Below are positions 18,175 to 26,422 of a stretch of 64,000 nucleotides of DNA, one piece after another (the first letter of the stretch is position 1; the number at the start of each line of letters is the position of its first letter). The translations under genes and the position numbers were made by a program. Source of the DNA: Candidatus Eisenbergiella stercoravium (GTDB lineage Bacteria > Bacillota > Clostridia > Lachnospirales > Lachnospiraceae). The DNA lies in the NCBI GenBank assembly GCA_019113175.1, contig DXHY01000011.1:103902-167901 (forward strand), read 5' to 3'. The notes beneath the pieces are model-generated. The model was not told where the DNA came from. It saw only the letters and a list, made by a program, of their open reading frames with translations, and searched no databases.

Positions 18175-18435
18175 TTACTCTTCATCTTCGATCAGATCAT
18201 GCTCGATTCCTTTTCCATCATTCAAAGCTTTGATACCACGGCGTAAGTGGGACAGGTTATTCTCCGAATAAAAAGGATCTGCTGTCACTTCAAAGGGTAT
18301 TTTCTTTTCTCTTGTAACTGTTTTGGCGAAAATCGTAAACGCAGTAGTCATACTCATTCCCATGTCAGCGCATACTTTTTCCATCTTTTTTTTGAGATCT
18401 TCATCCATACGAAAATTTACCATTGTCTGTGCCAT
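18175..18435 (-). CDS. RelB/DinJ-family antitoxin (orphan)
   Basis: An 86-residue antitoxin with an N-terminal ribbon-helix-helix (MVNFRMDEDLKKKMEKVC, then MGMSMTTAFTIFAKT) for dimerisation and operator binding. An acidic C-terminal tail (HDLIEDEE) would wrap the toxin. GGAGAGG precedes the ATG. The partner toxin downstream is frameshifted and truncated, so the protein may now act only as a DNA-binding regulator. RelB/DinJ proteins usually pair with RelE or YafQ; pairing with a YoeB-type toxin is a variant. Confidence 0.88.
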   Translation of the reverse strand: MAQTMVNFRMDEDLKKKMEKVCADMGMSMTTAFTIFAKTVTREKKIPFEVTADPFYSENNLSHLRRGIKALNDGKGIEHDLIEDEE

Positions 18436-18741
18436 GTAGCTTCCTCTCCTTTCGACGCCGACAGACGGCCTTCAAGCATGGAAAACGGCGGTAGCCGTTT
18501 CTGGATAAGAATCAGGGTCCATATCGTCTCTACTTTTATTTATATTATCACATTGTAAAGAAAAATACAACAAAACGCTTTACATATTTAATCATGGAAC
18601 TCAATATCGTTTTAAATCAGAATTTTCACGACTTTTATTATAACCATTCTCATGACAGACAGATGCCTCTGTCTTCCCTTATACTGAAAGAGGAAAGTTG
18701 GAACAGGCTTATATGTATTTACGAAAAGGGGGAGATGGAAA
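18436..18741 (+). other. 306-base intergenic region before the ABC exporter
   Basis: Divergent region between relB and the exporter genes. It holds a small hairpin AAACGGC-GGTA-GCCGTTT (18483-18500), an AT-rich stretch (18535-18640) likely to contain the antitoxin promoter on the minus strand, and direct-repeat copy 2. No further gene was seen. Confidence 0.5.
18659..18688 (+). repeat. Direct repeat, copy 2
   Basis: Matches copy 1 at 17804-17837 from ACAGATG to TTATACTGAA. The TATACT inside could serve as a -10 for the following exporter genes. The two copies bracket the relB/yoeB remnant. Confidence 0.75.
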
Positions 18742-20520
18742 ATGAGAAAATATAAATGGAAATATCCGGTCATTGATATCCTCAGGATCGGGATATCAGC
18801 GGCTCCGGGATGCCTGCTGATTATCTGTATGTATACGATCGTATCAGCGTTTGTTCCTGCATTGCAAATATTGTATGTTGCAGAATTTATCGATTATGTT
18901 ATCAGGCTGGCAGGCGGGACTCAGGGTCTTGCTGATACATTCTTTTCCGCGGCTATGGCTGCTTCTATGATTGCGTTTCAATGGATTGGCGGAACCCTGT
19001 TGAGACTGGTGTGGATTCGTTTCGAAAACAGACTGAGGACAACGTTTGCGGCAGATATTATCGAAAAAAGAGCAAAACTGGAATATGAGTATATTGAAAA
19101 CAAAGAGACATGGGATCTGTTAAAGCGCGTTTCTGACCAGCCGGAGGTAAAAGTCAGAGAATTTTTTGAAACGATGATTCAATTTTTATGCCTGCTTTTC
19201 AAAATTGCCGGTATTGTTATAGTCCTTACGACTTACATATGGTGGGAAGGTATACTGTTGGTAATAATATCTGTTCCCCTGATCTGGTTATCCCTGAAAA
19301 GTGGAAAGGCAACCTATGAAGCAAAACAGGAGGTTACTGAATGTGACCGCAGGTGTGAATACCTGACAGATGTGGTTTTGGGGCGTGATGCGGCGCAGGA
19401 GAGGGCTTTGTTTGGATTCGGTGAGTTTATTGATCGAAAGTGGGAAGAACAATATGACCTGAGCGCGGATATGACATTAAAAGCATACCGTACATGGTAT
19501 ACCAAACTGGAGATGGGAAGCATTTTTACTGCAATAACTCTGGCAATAGCGATTATCGCTTTACTTTTACCTGCTGTAACGGGAATTATTACAGTCGGTA
19601 TGTTCATGTCGCTGACCAATTCCTGCATCTCTCTGATTGAGAGTATGTCATGGGATTTCAGAGAATATATCGATAAACTGACAGAATTATTTCATTATAT
19701 CAAGGAAGTGAAAAATGTGGCACTGCTTCGGGAGAGAACTGATGCCATAAAAGAAAAATATACACAGATGTTTTTTGACAGTATTGAGTTTGAGGATGTT
19801 TCCTTCTCATATCCAAACAGCGAAAAAAAGGTCCTGGATCACATATCATTTAAAATGGAAGCGGGTATTCATTATGCTATCGTGGGAAAAAACGGGGAAG
19901 GGAAGAGCACCATTATAAAGCTGCTGTCTGGCTTATACTCTGATTATTCCGGAAAAATATTGATCAATGGTAAGGAGCTTCAGGAGTATGGCCTGGCCGA
20001 TCTGAAGGGAATATTCTCCATTGTGTATCAGGATTTCGGAAAGTATGCCATTTCGATGAGAGACAATTTGAAACTGGCCGATGCGGGTATATCAGAAGAA
20101 AATATCAGGAAAATACTGCAGAAATTTGATCTGGAAAACGCAGCCCACAAGCTTCCGGATGGAATTGATACGCCTCTTGGAAGAATACATTCTTCAGGCA
20201 TGGATCTGTCCGGCGGCGAATGGCAGCGGTTAGCGTTGGCAAGAGCTTATGCGAACAACGCTCCCGTGTATCTGCTGGATGAGCCTGTTGCGGCTTTGGA
20301 CCCCATATCTGAGTCTCGTGTTTATCAGGATTTTCAGAAAACGAGTGATAATAAGACAACAATCCTGATCAGCCATCGGCTGGGGTCGGTAAAATTGGCG
20401 GATCAGATACTGGTATTGAATCATGGAAAAATTGTTGAATCCGGAAGTCATGAGAAACTGATGGAAAACCATCAGCTATATTATGAAATGTATGAAAGTC
20501 AGAGGAGCTGGTATCAATGA
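18742..20520 (+). CDS. ABC exporter half-transporter, subunit 1
   Basis: Fused membrane and ATPase protein of 592 residues. About six membrane helices occupy residues 20-300. The nucleotide-binding domain follows with Walker A GKNGEGKST near 385, signature LSGGEWQRLALARA, Walker B VYLLDEPVAALDP and the switch His in ISHRLG. It forms a heterodimer with the next gene, which it overlaps by four bases (ATGA). Substrate unknown: no peptide precursor, modification enzyme or protease domain is adjacent, so a bacteriocin or lantibiotic role is not supported. The start is an ATG with a GGGGGAG site. It is a full-length intact gene. Confidence 0.9.
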   Translation: MRKYKWKYPVIDILRIGISAAPGCLLIICMYTIVSAFVPALQILYVAEFIDYVIRLAGGTQGLADTFFSAAMAASMIAFQWIGGTLLRLVWIRFENRLRTTFAADIIEKRAKLEYEYIENKETWDLLKRVSDQPEVKVREFFETMIQFLCLLFKIAGIVIVLTTYIWWEGILLVIISVPLIWLSLKSGKATYEAKQEVTECDRRCEYLTDVVLGRDAAQERALFGFGEFIDRKWEEQYDLSADMTLKAYRTWYTKLEMGSIFTAITLAIAIIALLLPAVTGIITVGMFMSLTNSCISLIESMSWDFREYIDKLTELFHYIKEVKNVALLRERTDAIKEKYTQMFFDSIEFEDVSFSYPNSEKKVLDHISFKMEAGIHYAIVGKNGEGKSTIIKLLSGLYSDYSGKILINGKELQEYGLADLKGIFSIVYQDFGKYAISMRDNLKLADAGISEENIRKILQKFDLENAAHKLPDGIDTPLGRIHSSGMDLSGGEWQRLALARAYANNAPVYLLDEPVAALDPISESRVYQDFQKTSDNKTTILISHRLGSVKLADQILVLNHGKIVESGSHEKLMENHQLYYEMYESQRSWYQ

Positions 20521-22313
20521 GTGAACGGAGAACAAATCAATCAGGCTACAATATCCTTTCTATTATGGGCAGACTGTATAAGGCGGCGTTCACGGAATGT
20601 CCTGTCAGAATGTTGATATATAGTCTTGTACTGCTTGCAAATGGCGTGATTCAAATTGTGATCACATACGAAACGAAATTGTTTTTTGACAATGTCAGTC
20701 TGGGAGCCCGGGAGAGAGCAGTCAGTCCGGCAATCATTTTTTCATTCTTATTTTTGATAGCTGCAATTCTGATGAGTCATATATTAAACGGATGCGATAA
20801 TTATCTGGGAACTTCCGTGCATGTTGTCCTGATTGGTAAATTTGAGAAACGCATGCATAAGAAAGCGGTAAAACTGGATCCCGTGCTGTTTGAGGATACG
20901 GAATTTCTGGATCATGTGAATAAAGCGTTTCAGGGGAGCGGGGTTTCGGGATGTACCTTTGTCTTAGAAGCGTTTATGGTTGTAATGTTTTCACAGGTAC
21001 CGTATATGATTTTGATGAGTATTTATCTGTACACATTAAAGCCGGTCCTGTCCATATGTATTTTTCTTGTCTTTGTACCTGTGGTTATTTCTCAGTACAT
21101 ACGCATTCATGCGTTTTCAGAGCTTGAAGATGAAACAGTACCTTACAGAAGAGAGTATGCCTACTATCAGGAATGCGTTACCGGACGCGAATATTTTAAG
21201 GAAACCAGAATGCTTGGCGCGTATCGCTATTTTTCAAGGCTGATCAGGGAAACCATAGAAAAAATAAATGGCAGGGCATGGAAATGTTATGGAAAAATGG
21301 CAGGACTGGAAATTCTGATGCGGTTTATTACGCTGCTGGGGTATGTGGGCGTACTCCTGCTGCTGGTGTATTATGTGATAAATGGCAGCATAAGCGTTGG
21401 TGCCTTCGCCGCTGTTTTCTCATCTGTTGCGGTTATGTTCGATATGATTGAAAGCGCGGTCGGGCAGCAGTTGGGAGGGGCTTTTGAAAAAATGGGCATG
21501 GTGGCAAATTATATGAAATTCCTTGATATGGAAGAGATGCGGGGAGAAGACGCAGTGGTTGATTATTCAAAGGGAATTCAGCTGCAAAATGTTTCGTTTT
21601 CATATAAAGGAAGTGAAGAAATGGCGGTGAAGAATGCCAGTCTTACAATCAGAAACGGTGAGACTCTGGCAATCGTCGGGGAGAACGGAGCCGGAAAAAG
21701 CACATTGGTAAAGCTTTTGATCGGATTATACAGACCTGCTCAGGGAGAAGTTCGTATTGGTCAGGTAAATACCCAAAATACGAAGATGCAGAGTTATCAA
21801 CGAAAAATATCGGGAGTATTTCAAAACTATCAAAAGTACAAAATGACTCTGGTAGATAATATTATTATCAGCGCTTTCAACGAGCAGAAAACGGATAAAG
21901 TAAATCGGATTCTGGAAGAGGTTGATATTGATGTTGATGGAGAGGATTATCCGAAAGGAATGGATACCGTTTTATCTACGGAATTCGGCGGCACAGACAT
22001 TTCCGGAGGACAATGGCAGAGGGTGGCAATCGCAAGGGGAATGTATAGGGAGCATGAGGTTATCATTTTGGACGAGCCTGCCGCTGCGATTGATCCGATG
22101 GAGGAATATGCTTTATATAACAGATTCAGGGAAATGGCAAAAGATAGAACGGCCATATTGGTAACACATCGGATGGGCAGCTGCAAGATCGCAGACCGTG
22201 TTGTTGTAATGGATGCGGGGCAGATCGTTGAGGAAGGTACCCATGAAGAACTGATGAACAGGAATGGAAAATACAGGGAAATGTATGCTGCTCAGGCGCA
22301 GTGGTATCATTAG
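20517..22313 (+). CDS. ABC exporter half-transporter, subunit 2
   Basis: Partner of subunit 1, 598 residues with the same order: about six membrane helices, then an ATPase with Walker A GENGAGKST near 390, signature ISGGQWQRVAIARG, Walker B VIILDEPAAAIDP and VTHRMG. Both sites keep a Pro after the D-loop Asp (LDP/IDP) and both keep the switch His, so neither ATPase site looks clearly degenerate. The gene ends at a terminator about 100 bases downstream, so the two subunits form a two-gene operon. Confidence 0.9.
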   Translation: MSERRTNQSGYNILSIMGRLYKAAFTECPVRMLIYSLVLLANGVIQIVITYETKLFFDNVSLGARERAVSPAIIFSFLFLIAAILMSHILNGCDNYLGTSVHVVLIGKFEKRMHKKAVKLDPVLFEDTEFLDHVNKAFQGSGVSGCTFVLEAFMVVMFSQVPYMILMSIYLYTLKPVLSICIFLVFVPVVISQYIRIHAFSELEDETVPYRREYAYYQECVTGREYFKETRMLGAYRYFSRLIRETIEKINGRAWKCYGKMAGLEILMRFITLLGYVGVLLLLVYYVINGSISVGAFAAVFSSVAVMFDMIESAVGQQLGGAFEKMGMVANYMKFLDMEEMRGEDAVVDYSKGIQLQNVSFSYKGSEEMAVKNASLTIRNGETLAIVGENGAGKSTLVKLLIGLYRPAQGEVRIGQVNTQNTKMQSYQRKISGVFQNYQKYKMTLVDNIIISAFNEQKTDKVNRILEEVDIDVDGEDYPKGMDTVLSTEFGGTDISGGQWQRVAIARGMYREHEVIILDEPAAAIDPMEEYALYNRFREMAKDRTAILVTHRMGSCKIADRVVVMDAGQIVEEGTHEELMNRNGKYREMYAAQAQWYH

Positions 22314-22415
22314 GAAGAGTGAGAAGGAGTGTTATGCTTTTCCCGGCAATGCCGGTTGGATCAAAAATGACCTGCCTGCAGGAAGCAGGTTCCTTCATGA
22401 CAGCGTGCACCACTT

Positions 22416-22446
22416 GGATGATCCGCAAAGCGGGTCATCCTTTTTT
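22416..22446 (+). terminator. Terminator of the ABC exporter operon
   Basis: GGATGATCCGC and GCGGGTCATCC pair over 11 positions (one T-G) around an AAA loop, followed by TTTTTT. A strong intrinsic terminator. Confidence 0.85.
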
Positions 22447-22603
22447 ATGCGATACGCCCGAAAGGAGGCCGCAGGAAAGGGAAAGAGGTTTCCTCTGTAC
22501 GAGCTTTTGTCAACATTCTATTCTCCCCGAACGTTTTATAACTGACGGCGGGTAAGGGCTGTAAGCTCAGTCGAATTTGCAGATATTGAAATAAATTAGA
22601 AAA

Positions 22604-22688
22604 ATATCGAATATTATACTTGACAAAAATAAAACTTAGATCTATATTGCAACTAAGTTAGAAATAAATAAAATATAATGTTCGATAT
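22604..22688 (+). promoter_or_regulatory. Nested inverted repeats around the MFS operon promoter
   Basis: ATATCGAATATTATA (22604-22618) and TATAATGTTCGATAT (22674-22688) are reverse complements at 14 of 15 positions. Inside lies a second perfect pair, AACTTAG (22633-22639) and CTAAGTT (22653-22659), overlapping the -10. AT-rich imperfect palindromes of this type are typical ArsR-family operators, and the operon encodes such a regulator, so autoregulation is likely. Confidence 0.6.
22620..22648 (+). promoter_or_regulatory. Promoter of the MFS - ArsR-type operon
   Basis: Consensus -35 TTGACA (22620-22625), 17-base spacer and -10 TATATT (22643-22648). It sits between the outer inverted repeats, so a bound repressor would cover it. 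Confidence 0.7.
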
Positions 22689-22708
22689 ATGTGTAAAGGA
22701 GAAAAAGA

Positions 22709-24019
22709 ATGAAAACCAAAGTGAGAAAAAATCGTCCATTCATGCTCTATCTGATTTCCAGGATGATGAACCGTTTCGGCGATTCTATTGATGTGTTTCT
22801 GCTGAGCTGGCTGGTCTACGGTCTGAGCGGTTCCGCTTCTCTGTCGGCGCTGGCGGTTGGAATCAATTATGTTCCAACCATTCTGCTTCAGCCGTTCGTT
22901 GGAGCATATGTGGAGAATATCCCCAAACGGCGGGTTCTGGCGCTGACGGACATGGGAAGAGCGCTGCTCGTGGCAGTTTTTCTGATCCTGCATCTTACCG
23001 ACAGCCTGAGCGCGGAGGTGCTGATCGCGGGAACCTTCCTTATTTCCACGCTGGAGGCGTTTTCCTCTCCGGCGGCCTCCGCGGCGATTGCCGGACTTTT
23101 AAAGAAAGAGGAATATGATTCCGGCATTTCCATGAACATGGGCTGCAGCCGGGTGATGGAGCTTGTTGGAACAGGCGCGGCCGGACTGCTGATCGCTCTG
23201 GTGGGAAGCAGCGGGGCGTTGCTGGCGGACATGACCTGCTTTGCGGTTTCCGCCCTTTTGATGAGCCGCGTGCGGATTGCCGGTGATGTGCGGGTGAGAA
23301 ACGCGGAAGGCACGGAAACCGCGGCGCAGCGGGGCGCCACCTATCTGCATTCCCTGCGGGACGGCATGAGATTCATTCCGACCTCAAAGCCCATGATTCT
23401 GACAACCGCAGTCGCCGCCTTCCTGAATATTGCGGTTACTCCCTTCAACGCCCTGCAGACAGCGCTGGTGCAGGAAACCTATGGCAGGGGCAGCAGAACG
23501 CTTTCCGCGATGGGAATCTGCGTCACCGCCGGAATGATTCTGAGCGCTGCCCTGTATTCCGCGGTCACCGGCGGACGTCATGCGAAATGGGCCGAAAAGC
23601 TGTCCATTGACAGGCTTCTCGTGCTGTGTGGTATAATGACAGGGTCTTATTATCTGGTTCTCGCAATGCTCGGCAGGGTCGTGCTGGCGGATGCCGCATT
23701 TTATGCTGTGCTCTTTGCGGCAAGCGTCATTTTCGGTCTGGTGGTGGGGCTTTCCAATACTGCTGTCTCCGTTTTTCTGATGCGCATGGTGCCTTCCTCC
23801 TATATGGCAAGGGCAACTGCGGTTCTGAACGCGGGCTGTACCGCCACGGTTCCGCTCACCTCCTTCGTGATTTCCGGAATCTGTACCCGCGCGGATGTGG
23901 TCAGCGTATTTTTCGGAATGGCGGCTCTGGTCATTCTGGCGGCTGTTGCAATGGCTTTTACAGGCGCGCTGAAGCTTCTGAGAGATCCGGATGCAAGGAA
24001 TGAGAAGGCTCCGGCGTAG
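22709..24019 (+). CDS. MFS efflux transporter
   Basis: Integral membrane pump of 436 residues with about 12 helices. The front resembles the MFS_3/macrolide-efflux type (NRFGDSIDVFLLSWLVYGLSG), with the loop PKRRVLALTDMGRA between helices 2 and 3. Starts at an ATG after AAAGGAG, with a regulator gene 92 bases downstream in the same operon. The arrangement suggests export of a toxic compound sensed by that regulator. GC content is clearly higher than in its AT-rich promoter. Substrate unknown. Confidence 0.87.
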   Translation: MKTKVRKNRPFMLYLISRMMNRFGDSIDVFLLSWLVYGLSGSASLSALAVGINYVPTILLQPFVGAYVENIPKRRVLALTDMGRALLVAVFLILHLTDSLSAEVLIAGTFLISTLEAFSSPAASAAIAGLLKKEEYDSGISMNMGCSRVMELVGTGAAGLLIALVGSSGALLADMTCFAVSALLMSRVRIAGDVRVRNAEGTETAAQRGATYLHSLRDGMRFIPTSKPMILTTAVAAFLNIAVTPFNALQTALVQETYGRGSRTLSAMGICVTAGMILSAALYSAVTGGRHAKWAEKLSIDRLLVLCGIMTGSYYLVLAMLGRVVLADAAFYAVLFAASVIFGLVVGLSNTAVSVFLMRMVPSSYMARATAVLNAGCTATVPLTSFVISGICTRADVVSVFFGMAALVILAAVAMAFTGALKLLRDPDARNEKAPA

Positions 24020-24111
24020 GGCGGCCTGGCGGAAGGAAGCTGTGGAGCCGTTTGACCGGGAAAGACCCTGCGGTCTGACCGAAGGACCGGATTGCGGAGA
24101 GGAAAAAGGAT

Positions 24112-25182
24112 ATGGAACTTATTTTTGAAAAAGCAAGCATGATGAAGGAAGCGATGGATCTGCTGAGCGTGGCTGTGAACACAGATGAGTCGGAATGGCG
24201 TAAGGTCCTGCAGGATCTGGAAAAGATGGGCGGAGACATGGAAGAAGGGATTGCTCTGCAGAGAGAGATTCTGGAAGCGGCAGGCCGGATCCGGGTTACG
24301 GATCAGATGCGCCGGTACTTTGAATGGTACCGGAAAAAGGGGCAGGGCAGCCCTGCCTGCAGCCTGATCCGTACCTTTCAGGCGGAGAATACGGATACCT
24401 TCAGGGAACTGAAGGAAAAGGTGCTGGACGGCCTTTCCGCCTTTCCACTCGATGCGTTTCCCGATTTTTCCTCCTATGACGTGCAGGATATGGCGCTTCC
24501 GCTTGAGGGAGAAAGGGGCAGCTTCCTTTCCAGCGTGAAGAAGCTGGATGTGGATGAGAAATTCAAGGCCCGTCTGATTTTCGCCTTTCAGGATCCAGAA
24601 GGAAGCCTGGATGAGCTTGGCGGCCTGCTGGAGCAGGCCGCAGGGCTTCTGGAGCCCTTCCGGGAGCGGATGGAAGCGGAAACGGTGAAGGGAGAAGAAC
24701 GCTGGAAGAAATACTTCGTCTCCCATGATCTGGACGGGTTTCTCTCGCTCATAGGCGTATCTCTGGACAGCAGCGGCTGCAGCGGAATCCGGATTCGATG
24801 GAATGTGGTGCAGGGGGTCACACTTGTTCTGCAGATTGGGGACGAGAACAGATCCGGTATACTGAATGCTGGCATGGGCGTTCTGATCGATGAGAAGTCA
24901 CTGCGTTTTCTGAAAAGAGGAAATGAACGGGAGGCACTTCAACTGCTTGCCGATCCGGTCAAGCTGGATATTCTGCTCTATATCAGCCAGGTCCCGCACT
25001 ATGGCAGGGAGCTGGCCGAGCGTTTCGGACTGAGCACCGCCACCATTTCCTACCACATGCAGGATCTGCTCAATAAAGGGCTGGTCAGCGTGAGCCAGCA
25101 GGGAAAGCGCGTTTACTACAGCCTGGACCGGGACCGCATCAGGCAGGTGCTGGAATGGCTGCAGAGAGTCCTTCTGGAGTAA
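24112..25182 (+). CDS. ArsR-type winged-helix regulator with a long N-terminal domain
   Basis: The last 85 residues are an ArsR-like winged helix (LLADPVKLDILLYISQ, then ELAERFGLSTATISYHMQDL as recognition helix, and a KRVYYSLD wing). The first 270 residues are helical and acidic and belong to no family I can name with certainty; they probably hold the ligand-sensing or dimerisation part. Length 356 against about 100 for a simple ArsR protein. It follows the MFS gene, and the promoter of that pair has nested palindromes, so it most likely represses its own operon. The start ATG has GGAGAGGAAAAAGG upstream. Confidence 0.78.
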   Translation: MELIFEKASMMKEAMDLLSVAVNTDESEWRKVLQDLEKMGGDMEEGIALQREILEAAGRIRVTDQMRRYFEWYRKKGQGSPACSLIRTFQAENTDTFRELKEKVLDGLSAFPLDAFPDFSSYDVQDMALPLEGERGSFLSSVKKLDVDEKFKARLIFAFQDPEGSLDELGGLLEQAAGLLEPFRERMEAETVKGEERWKKYFVSHDLDGFLSLIGVSLDSSGCSGIRIRWNVVQGVTLVLQIGDENRSGILNAGMGVLIDEKSLRFLKRGNEREALQLLADPVKLDILLYISQVPHYGRELAERFGLSTATISYHMQDLLNKGLVSVSQQGKRVYYSLDRDRIRQVLEWLQRVLLE

Positions 25183-25232
25183 CCGAAGCTGTTGGCTGAT
25201 ACAGAGGAAATGTTTGAGGCATTCCTGCTTTT

Positions 25233-26228
25233 TCAATTCATAAACCGGATGTCCTGACCCGCGCACAGAGGGAAAAGCTTCAGATCCTGTGTGCCCAGAT
25301 TCTCTCCGAAGAGCCGTACCGCGCTGATTCTGCTGTTTTCACAGGTTTTATAATAATAGATGCCCTTTTCCGCACTGACACAGCAGGAGTAGGTGGTAAT
25401 GTCACAGCGTCCTTCCGGTGTGATCACGCTTCCCCGAACCATGGAGACGGAATCCAGAATGTGAAAAAACTGAGATACCCGTTCTTCCTCTGTTTTTCCC
25501 TCCGGTGAATTCAGTTTATGAAAGGCCGCCTTCACATAACGGGAGGTGGGAGAGGCGTCACCCGGCAGTCCGATGGCACCGCAGCCCTGGCCGAACGCTT
25601 GAAGGGATACGTCGGTGCTGAAGCGGTTTTCTGCGGGCAGAGGGGAAAGCCCCTGATACCGGTTCAGGTTCATCTGATGGAAGGGGAAAGGCGGATTATT
25701 GGTCAGCACACCCACCGGATCATCGTAGAGGAAAACGCCGTCCTTTGTAGCTTCCAGCACCAGAGCGCCTGTTCTGTCTGCCAGATGCCAGTGGAGGGGA
25801 GCGAGGGGCAGTGTGGCGGGTGCGGGCTGAGAAATGGAAAAGGGAACCGCAAGCGGCCGGAACCGGGCGAGTTTTTCTCTGGCCTCCGCAAGCGTCCCGC
25901 AGGTTCCCAGGATCCAGGGAATCAGCTCGTAGGGCGCGACGGCGTCAAAGCCTTCCGGAACGTCGGCTTCATAATGGGCATTTCCGGGGAAATTCAGCCC
26001 GGCCATGTAAAGTCCCTTTTCATTGACCGCCTCGGCATAGAGAGGATACCCTTCCGCCACATTTGCCATGCCGATCATGGAGAAATGACTGTCCAGAGAC
26101 GGCAGCCTGTGAAAATGCAGGGGAAACAGGCGCGGCATGATAACGACCTGCTCTCCAAAGGAATATTCCAGATCCAGATTGCGGCCGAAGTAGCCGCCGC
26201 CCTGAAACAAAGCGATGCTTGTACACAT
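25233..26228 (-). CDS. Choloylglycine hydrolase-family enzyme (probable bile salt hydrolase)
   Basis: Ntn hydrolase that cleaves linear amides, here probably glycine or taurine conjugates of bile acids. The nucleophile is Cys2, exposed after Met removal (MCTSIALF). Other family positions are visible: Arg16 and Asp19 (FGRNLDLEYSF), Asn79 in GLYMAGLNFPG, NN in GVLTNNPPF near 174, and Arg in PTSRYVKAAF near 225. At 331 residues it is full length. The FGRNLDLEYS sequence resembles bile salt hydrolases more than penicillin V acylases, but the two are hard to separate by eye. It has its own promoter and GGGAGG site and converges on the ArsR-type gene. It is probably cytosolic, as no signal peptide is seen. 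Confidence 0.85.
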   Translation of the reverse strand: MCTSIALFQGGGYFGRNLDLEYSFGEQVVIMPRLFPLHFHRLPSLDSHFSMIGMANVAEGYPLYAEAVNEKGLYMAGLNFPGNAHYEADVPEGFDAVAPYELIPWILGTCGTLAEAREKLARFRPLAVPFSISQPAPATLPLAPLHWHLADRTGALVLEATKDGVFLYDDPVGVLTNNPPFPFHQMNLNRYQGLSPLPAENRFSTDVSLQAFGQGCGAIGLPGDASPTSRYVKAAFHKLNSPEGKTEEERVSQFFHILDSVSMVRGSVITPEGRCDITTYSCCVSAEKGIYYYKTCENSRISAVRLFGENLGTQDLKLFPLCAGQDIRFMN

Positions 26229-26290
26229 AAAGACCTCCCGCCGGTTTCCTGACCGGCCTTTTATTTTGGTTTTTCAGTGTCTGTTCTTTC

Positions 26291-26319
26291 ATTATATCCG
26301 GCTTTTAAAAAATCAACAA
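26291..26319 (-). promoter_or_regulatory. Promoter of the bile salt hydrolase gene
   Basis: On the minus strand TTGTTG (26319-26314), a 17-base spacer and a perfect TATAAT (26296-26291) precede the hydrolase start by about 60 bases. It is back to back with the MATE promoter. Confidence 0.65.
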
Positions 26320-26356
26320 GTCTGCGCGCAGCAGTCTGTATATGGATAGTAATAAG

Positions 26357-26385
26357 TTGACTGCATGCGGGATAACGGGTAGAAT
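26357..26385 (+). promoter_or_regulatory. Promoter of the MATE gene
   Basis: TTGACT (26357-26362) and TAGAAT (26380-26385) with a 17-base spacer. It lies inside the in-frame stretch upstream of the GTG at 26423, which argues that translation starts at that GTG and not at the ATG at 26342. Confidence 0.65.
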
Positions 26386-26422
26386 ATTTTTCAGAGCATT
26401 CAACGAAGGAAGTCGAAACGCA

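Noticed and set aside
18742..22313. Bacteriocin or lantibiotic exporter cluster
   Set aside because: No peptidase domain, precursor peptide or modification enzyme is present; only a plain heterodimeric ABC exporter is supported.
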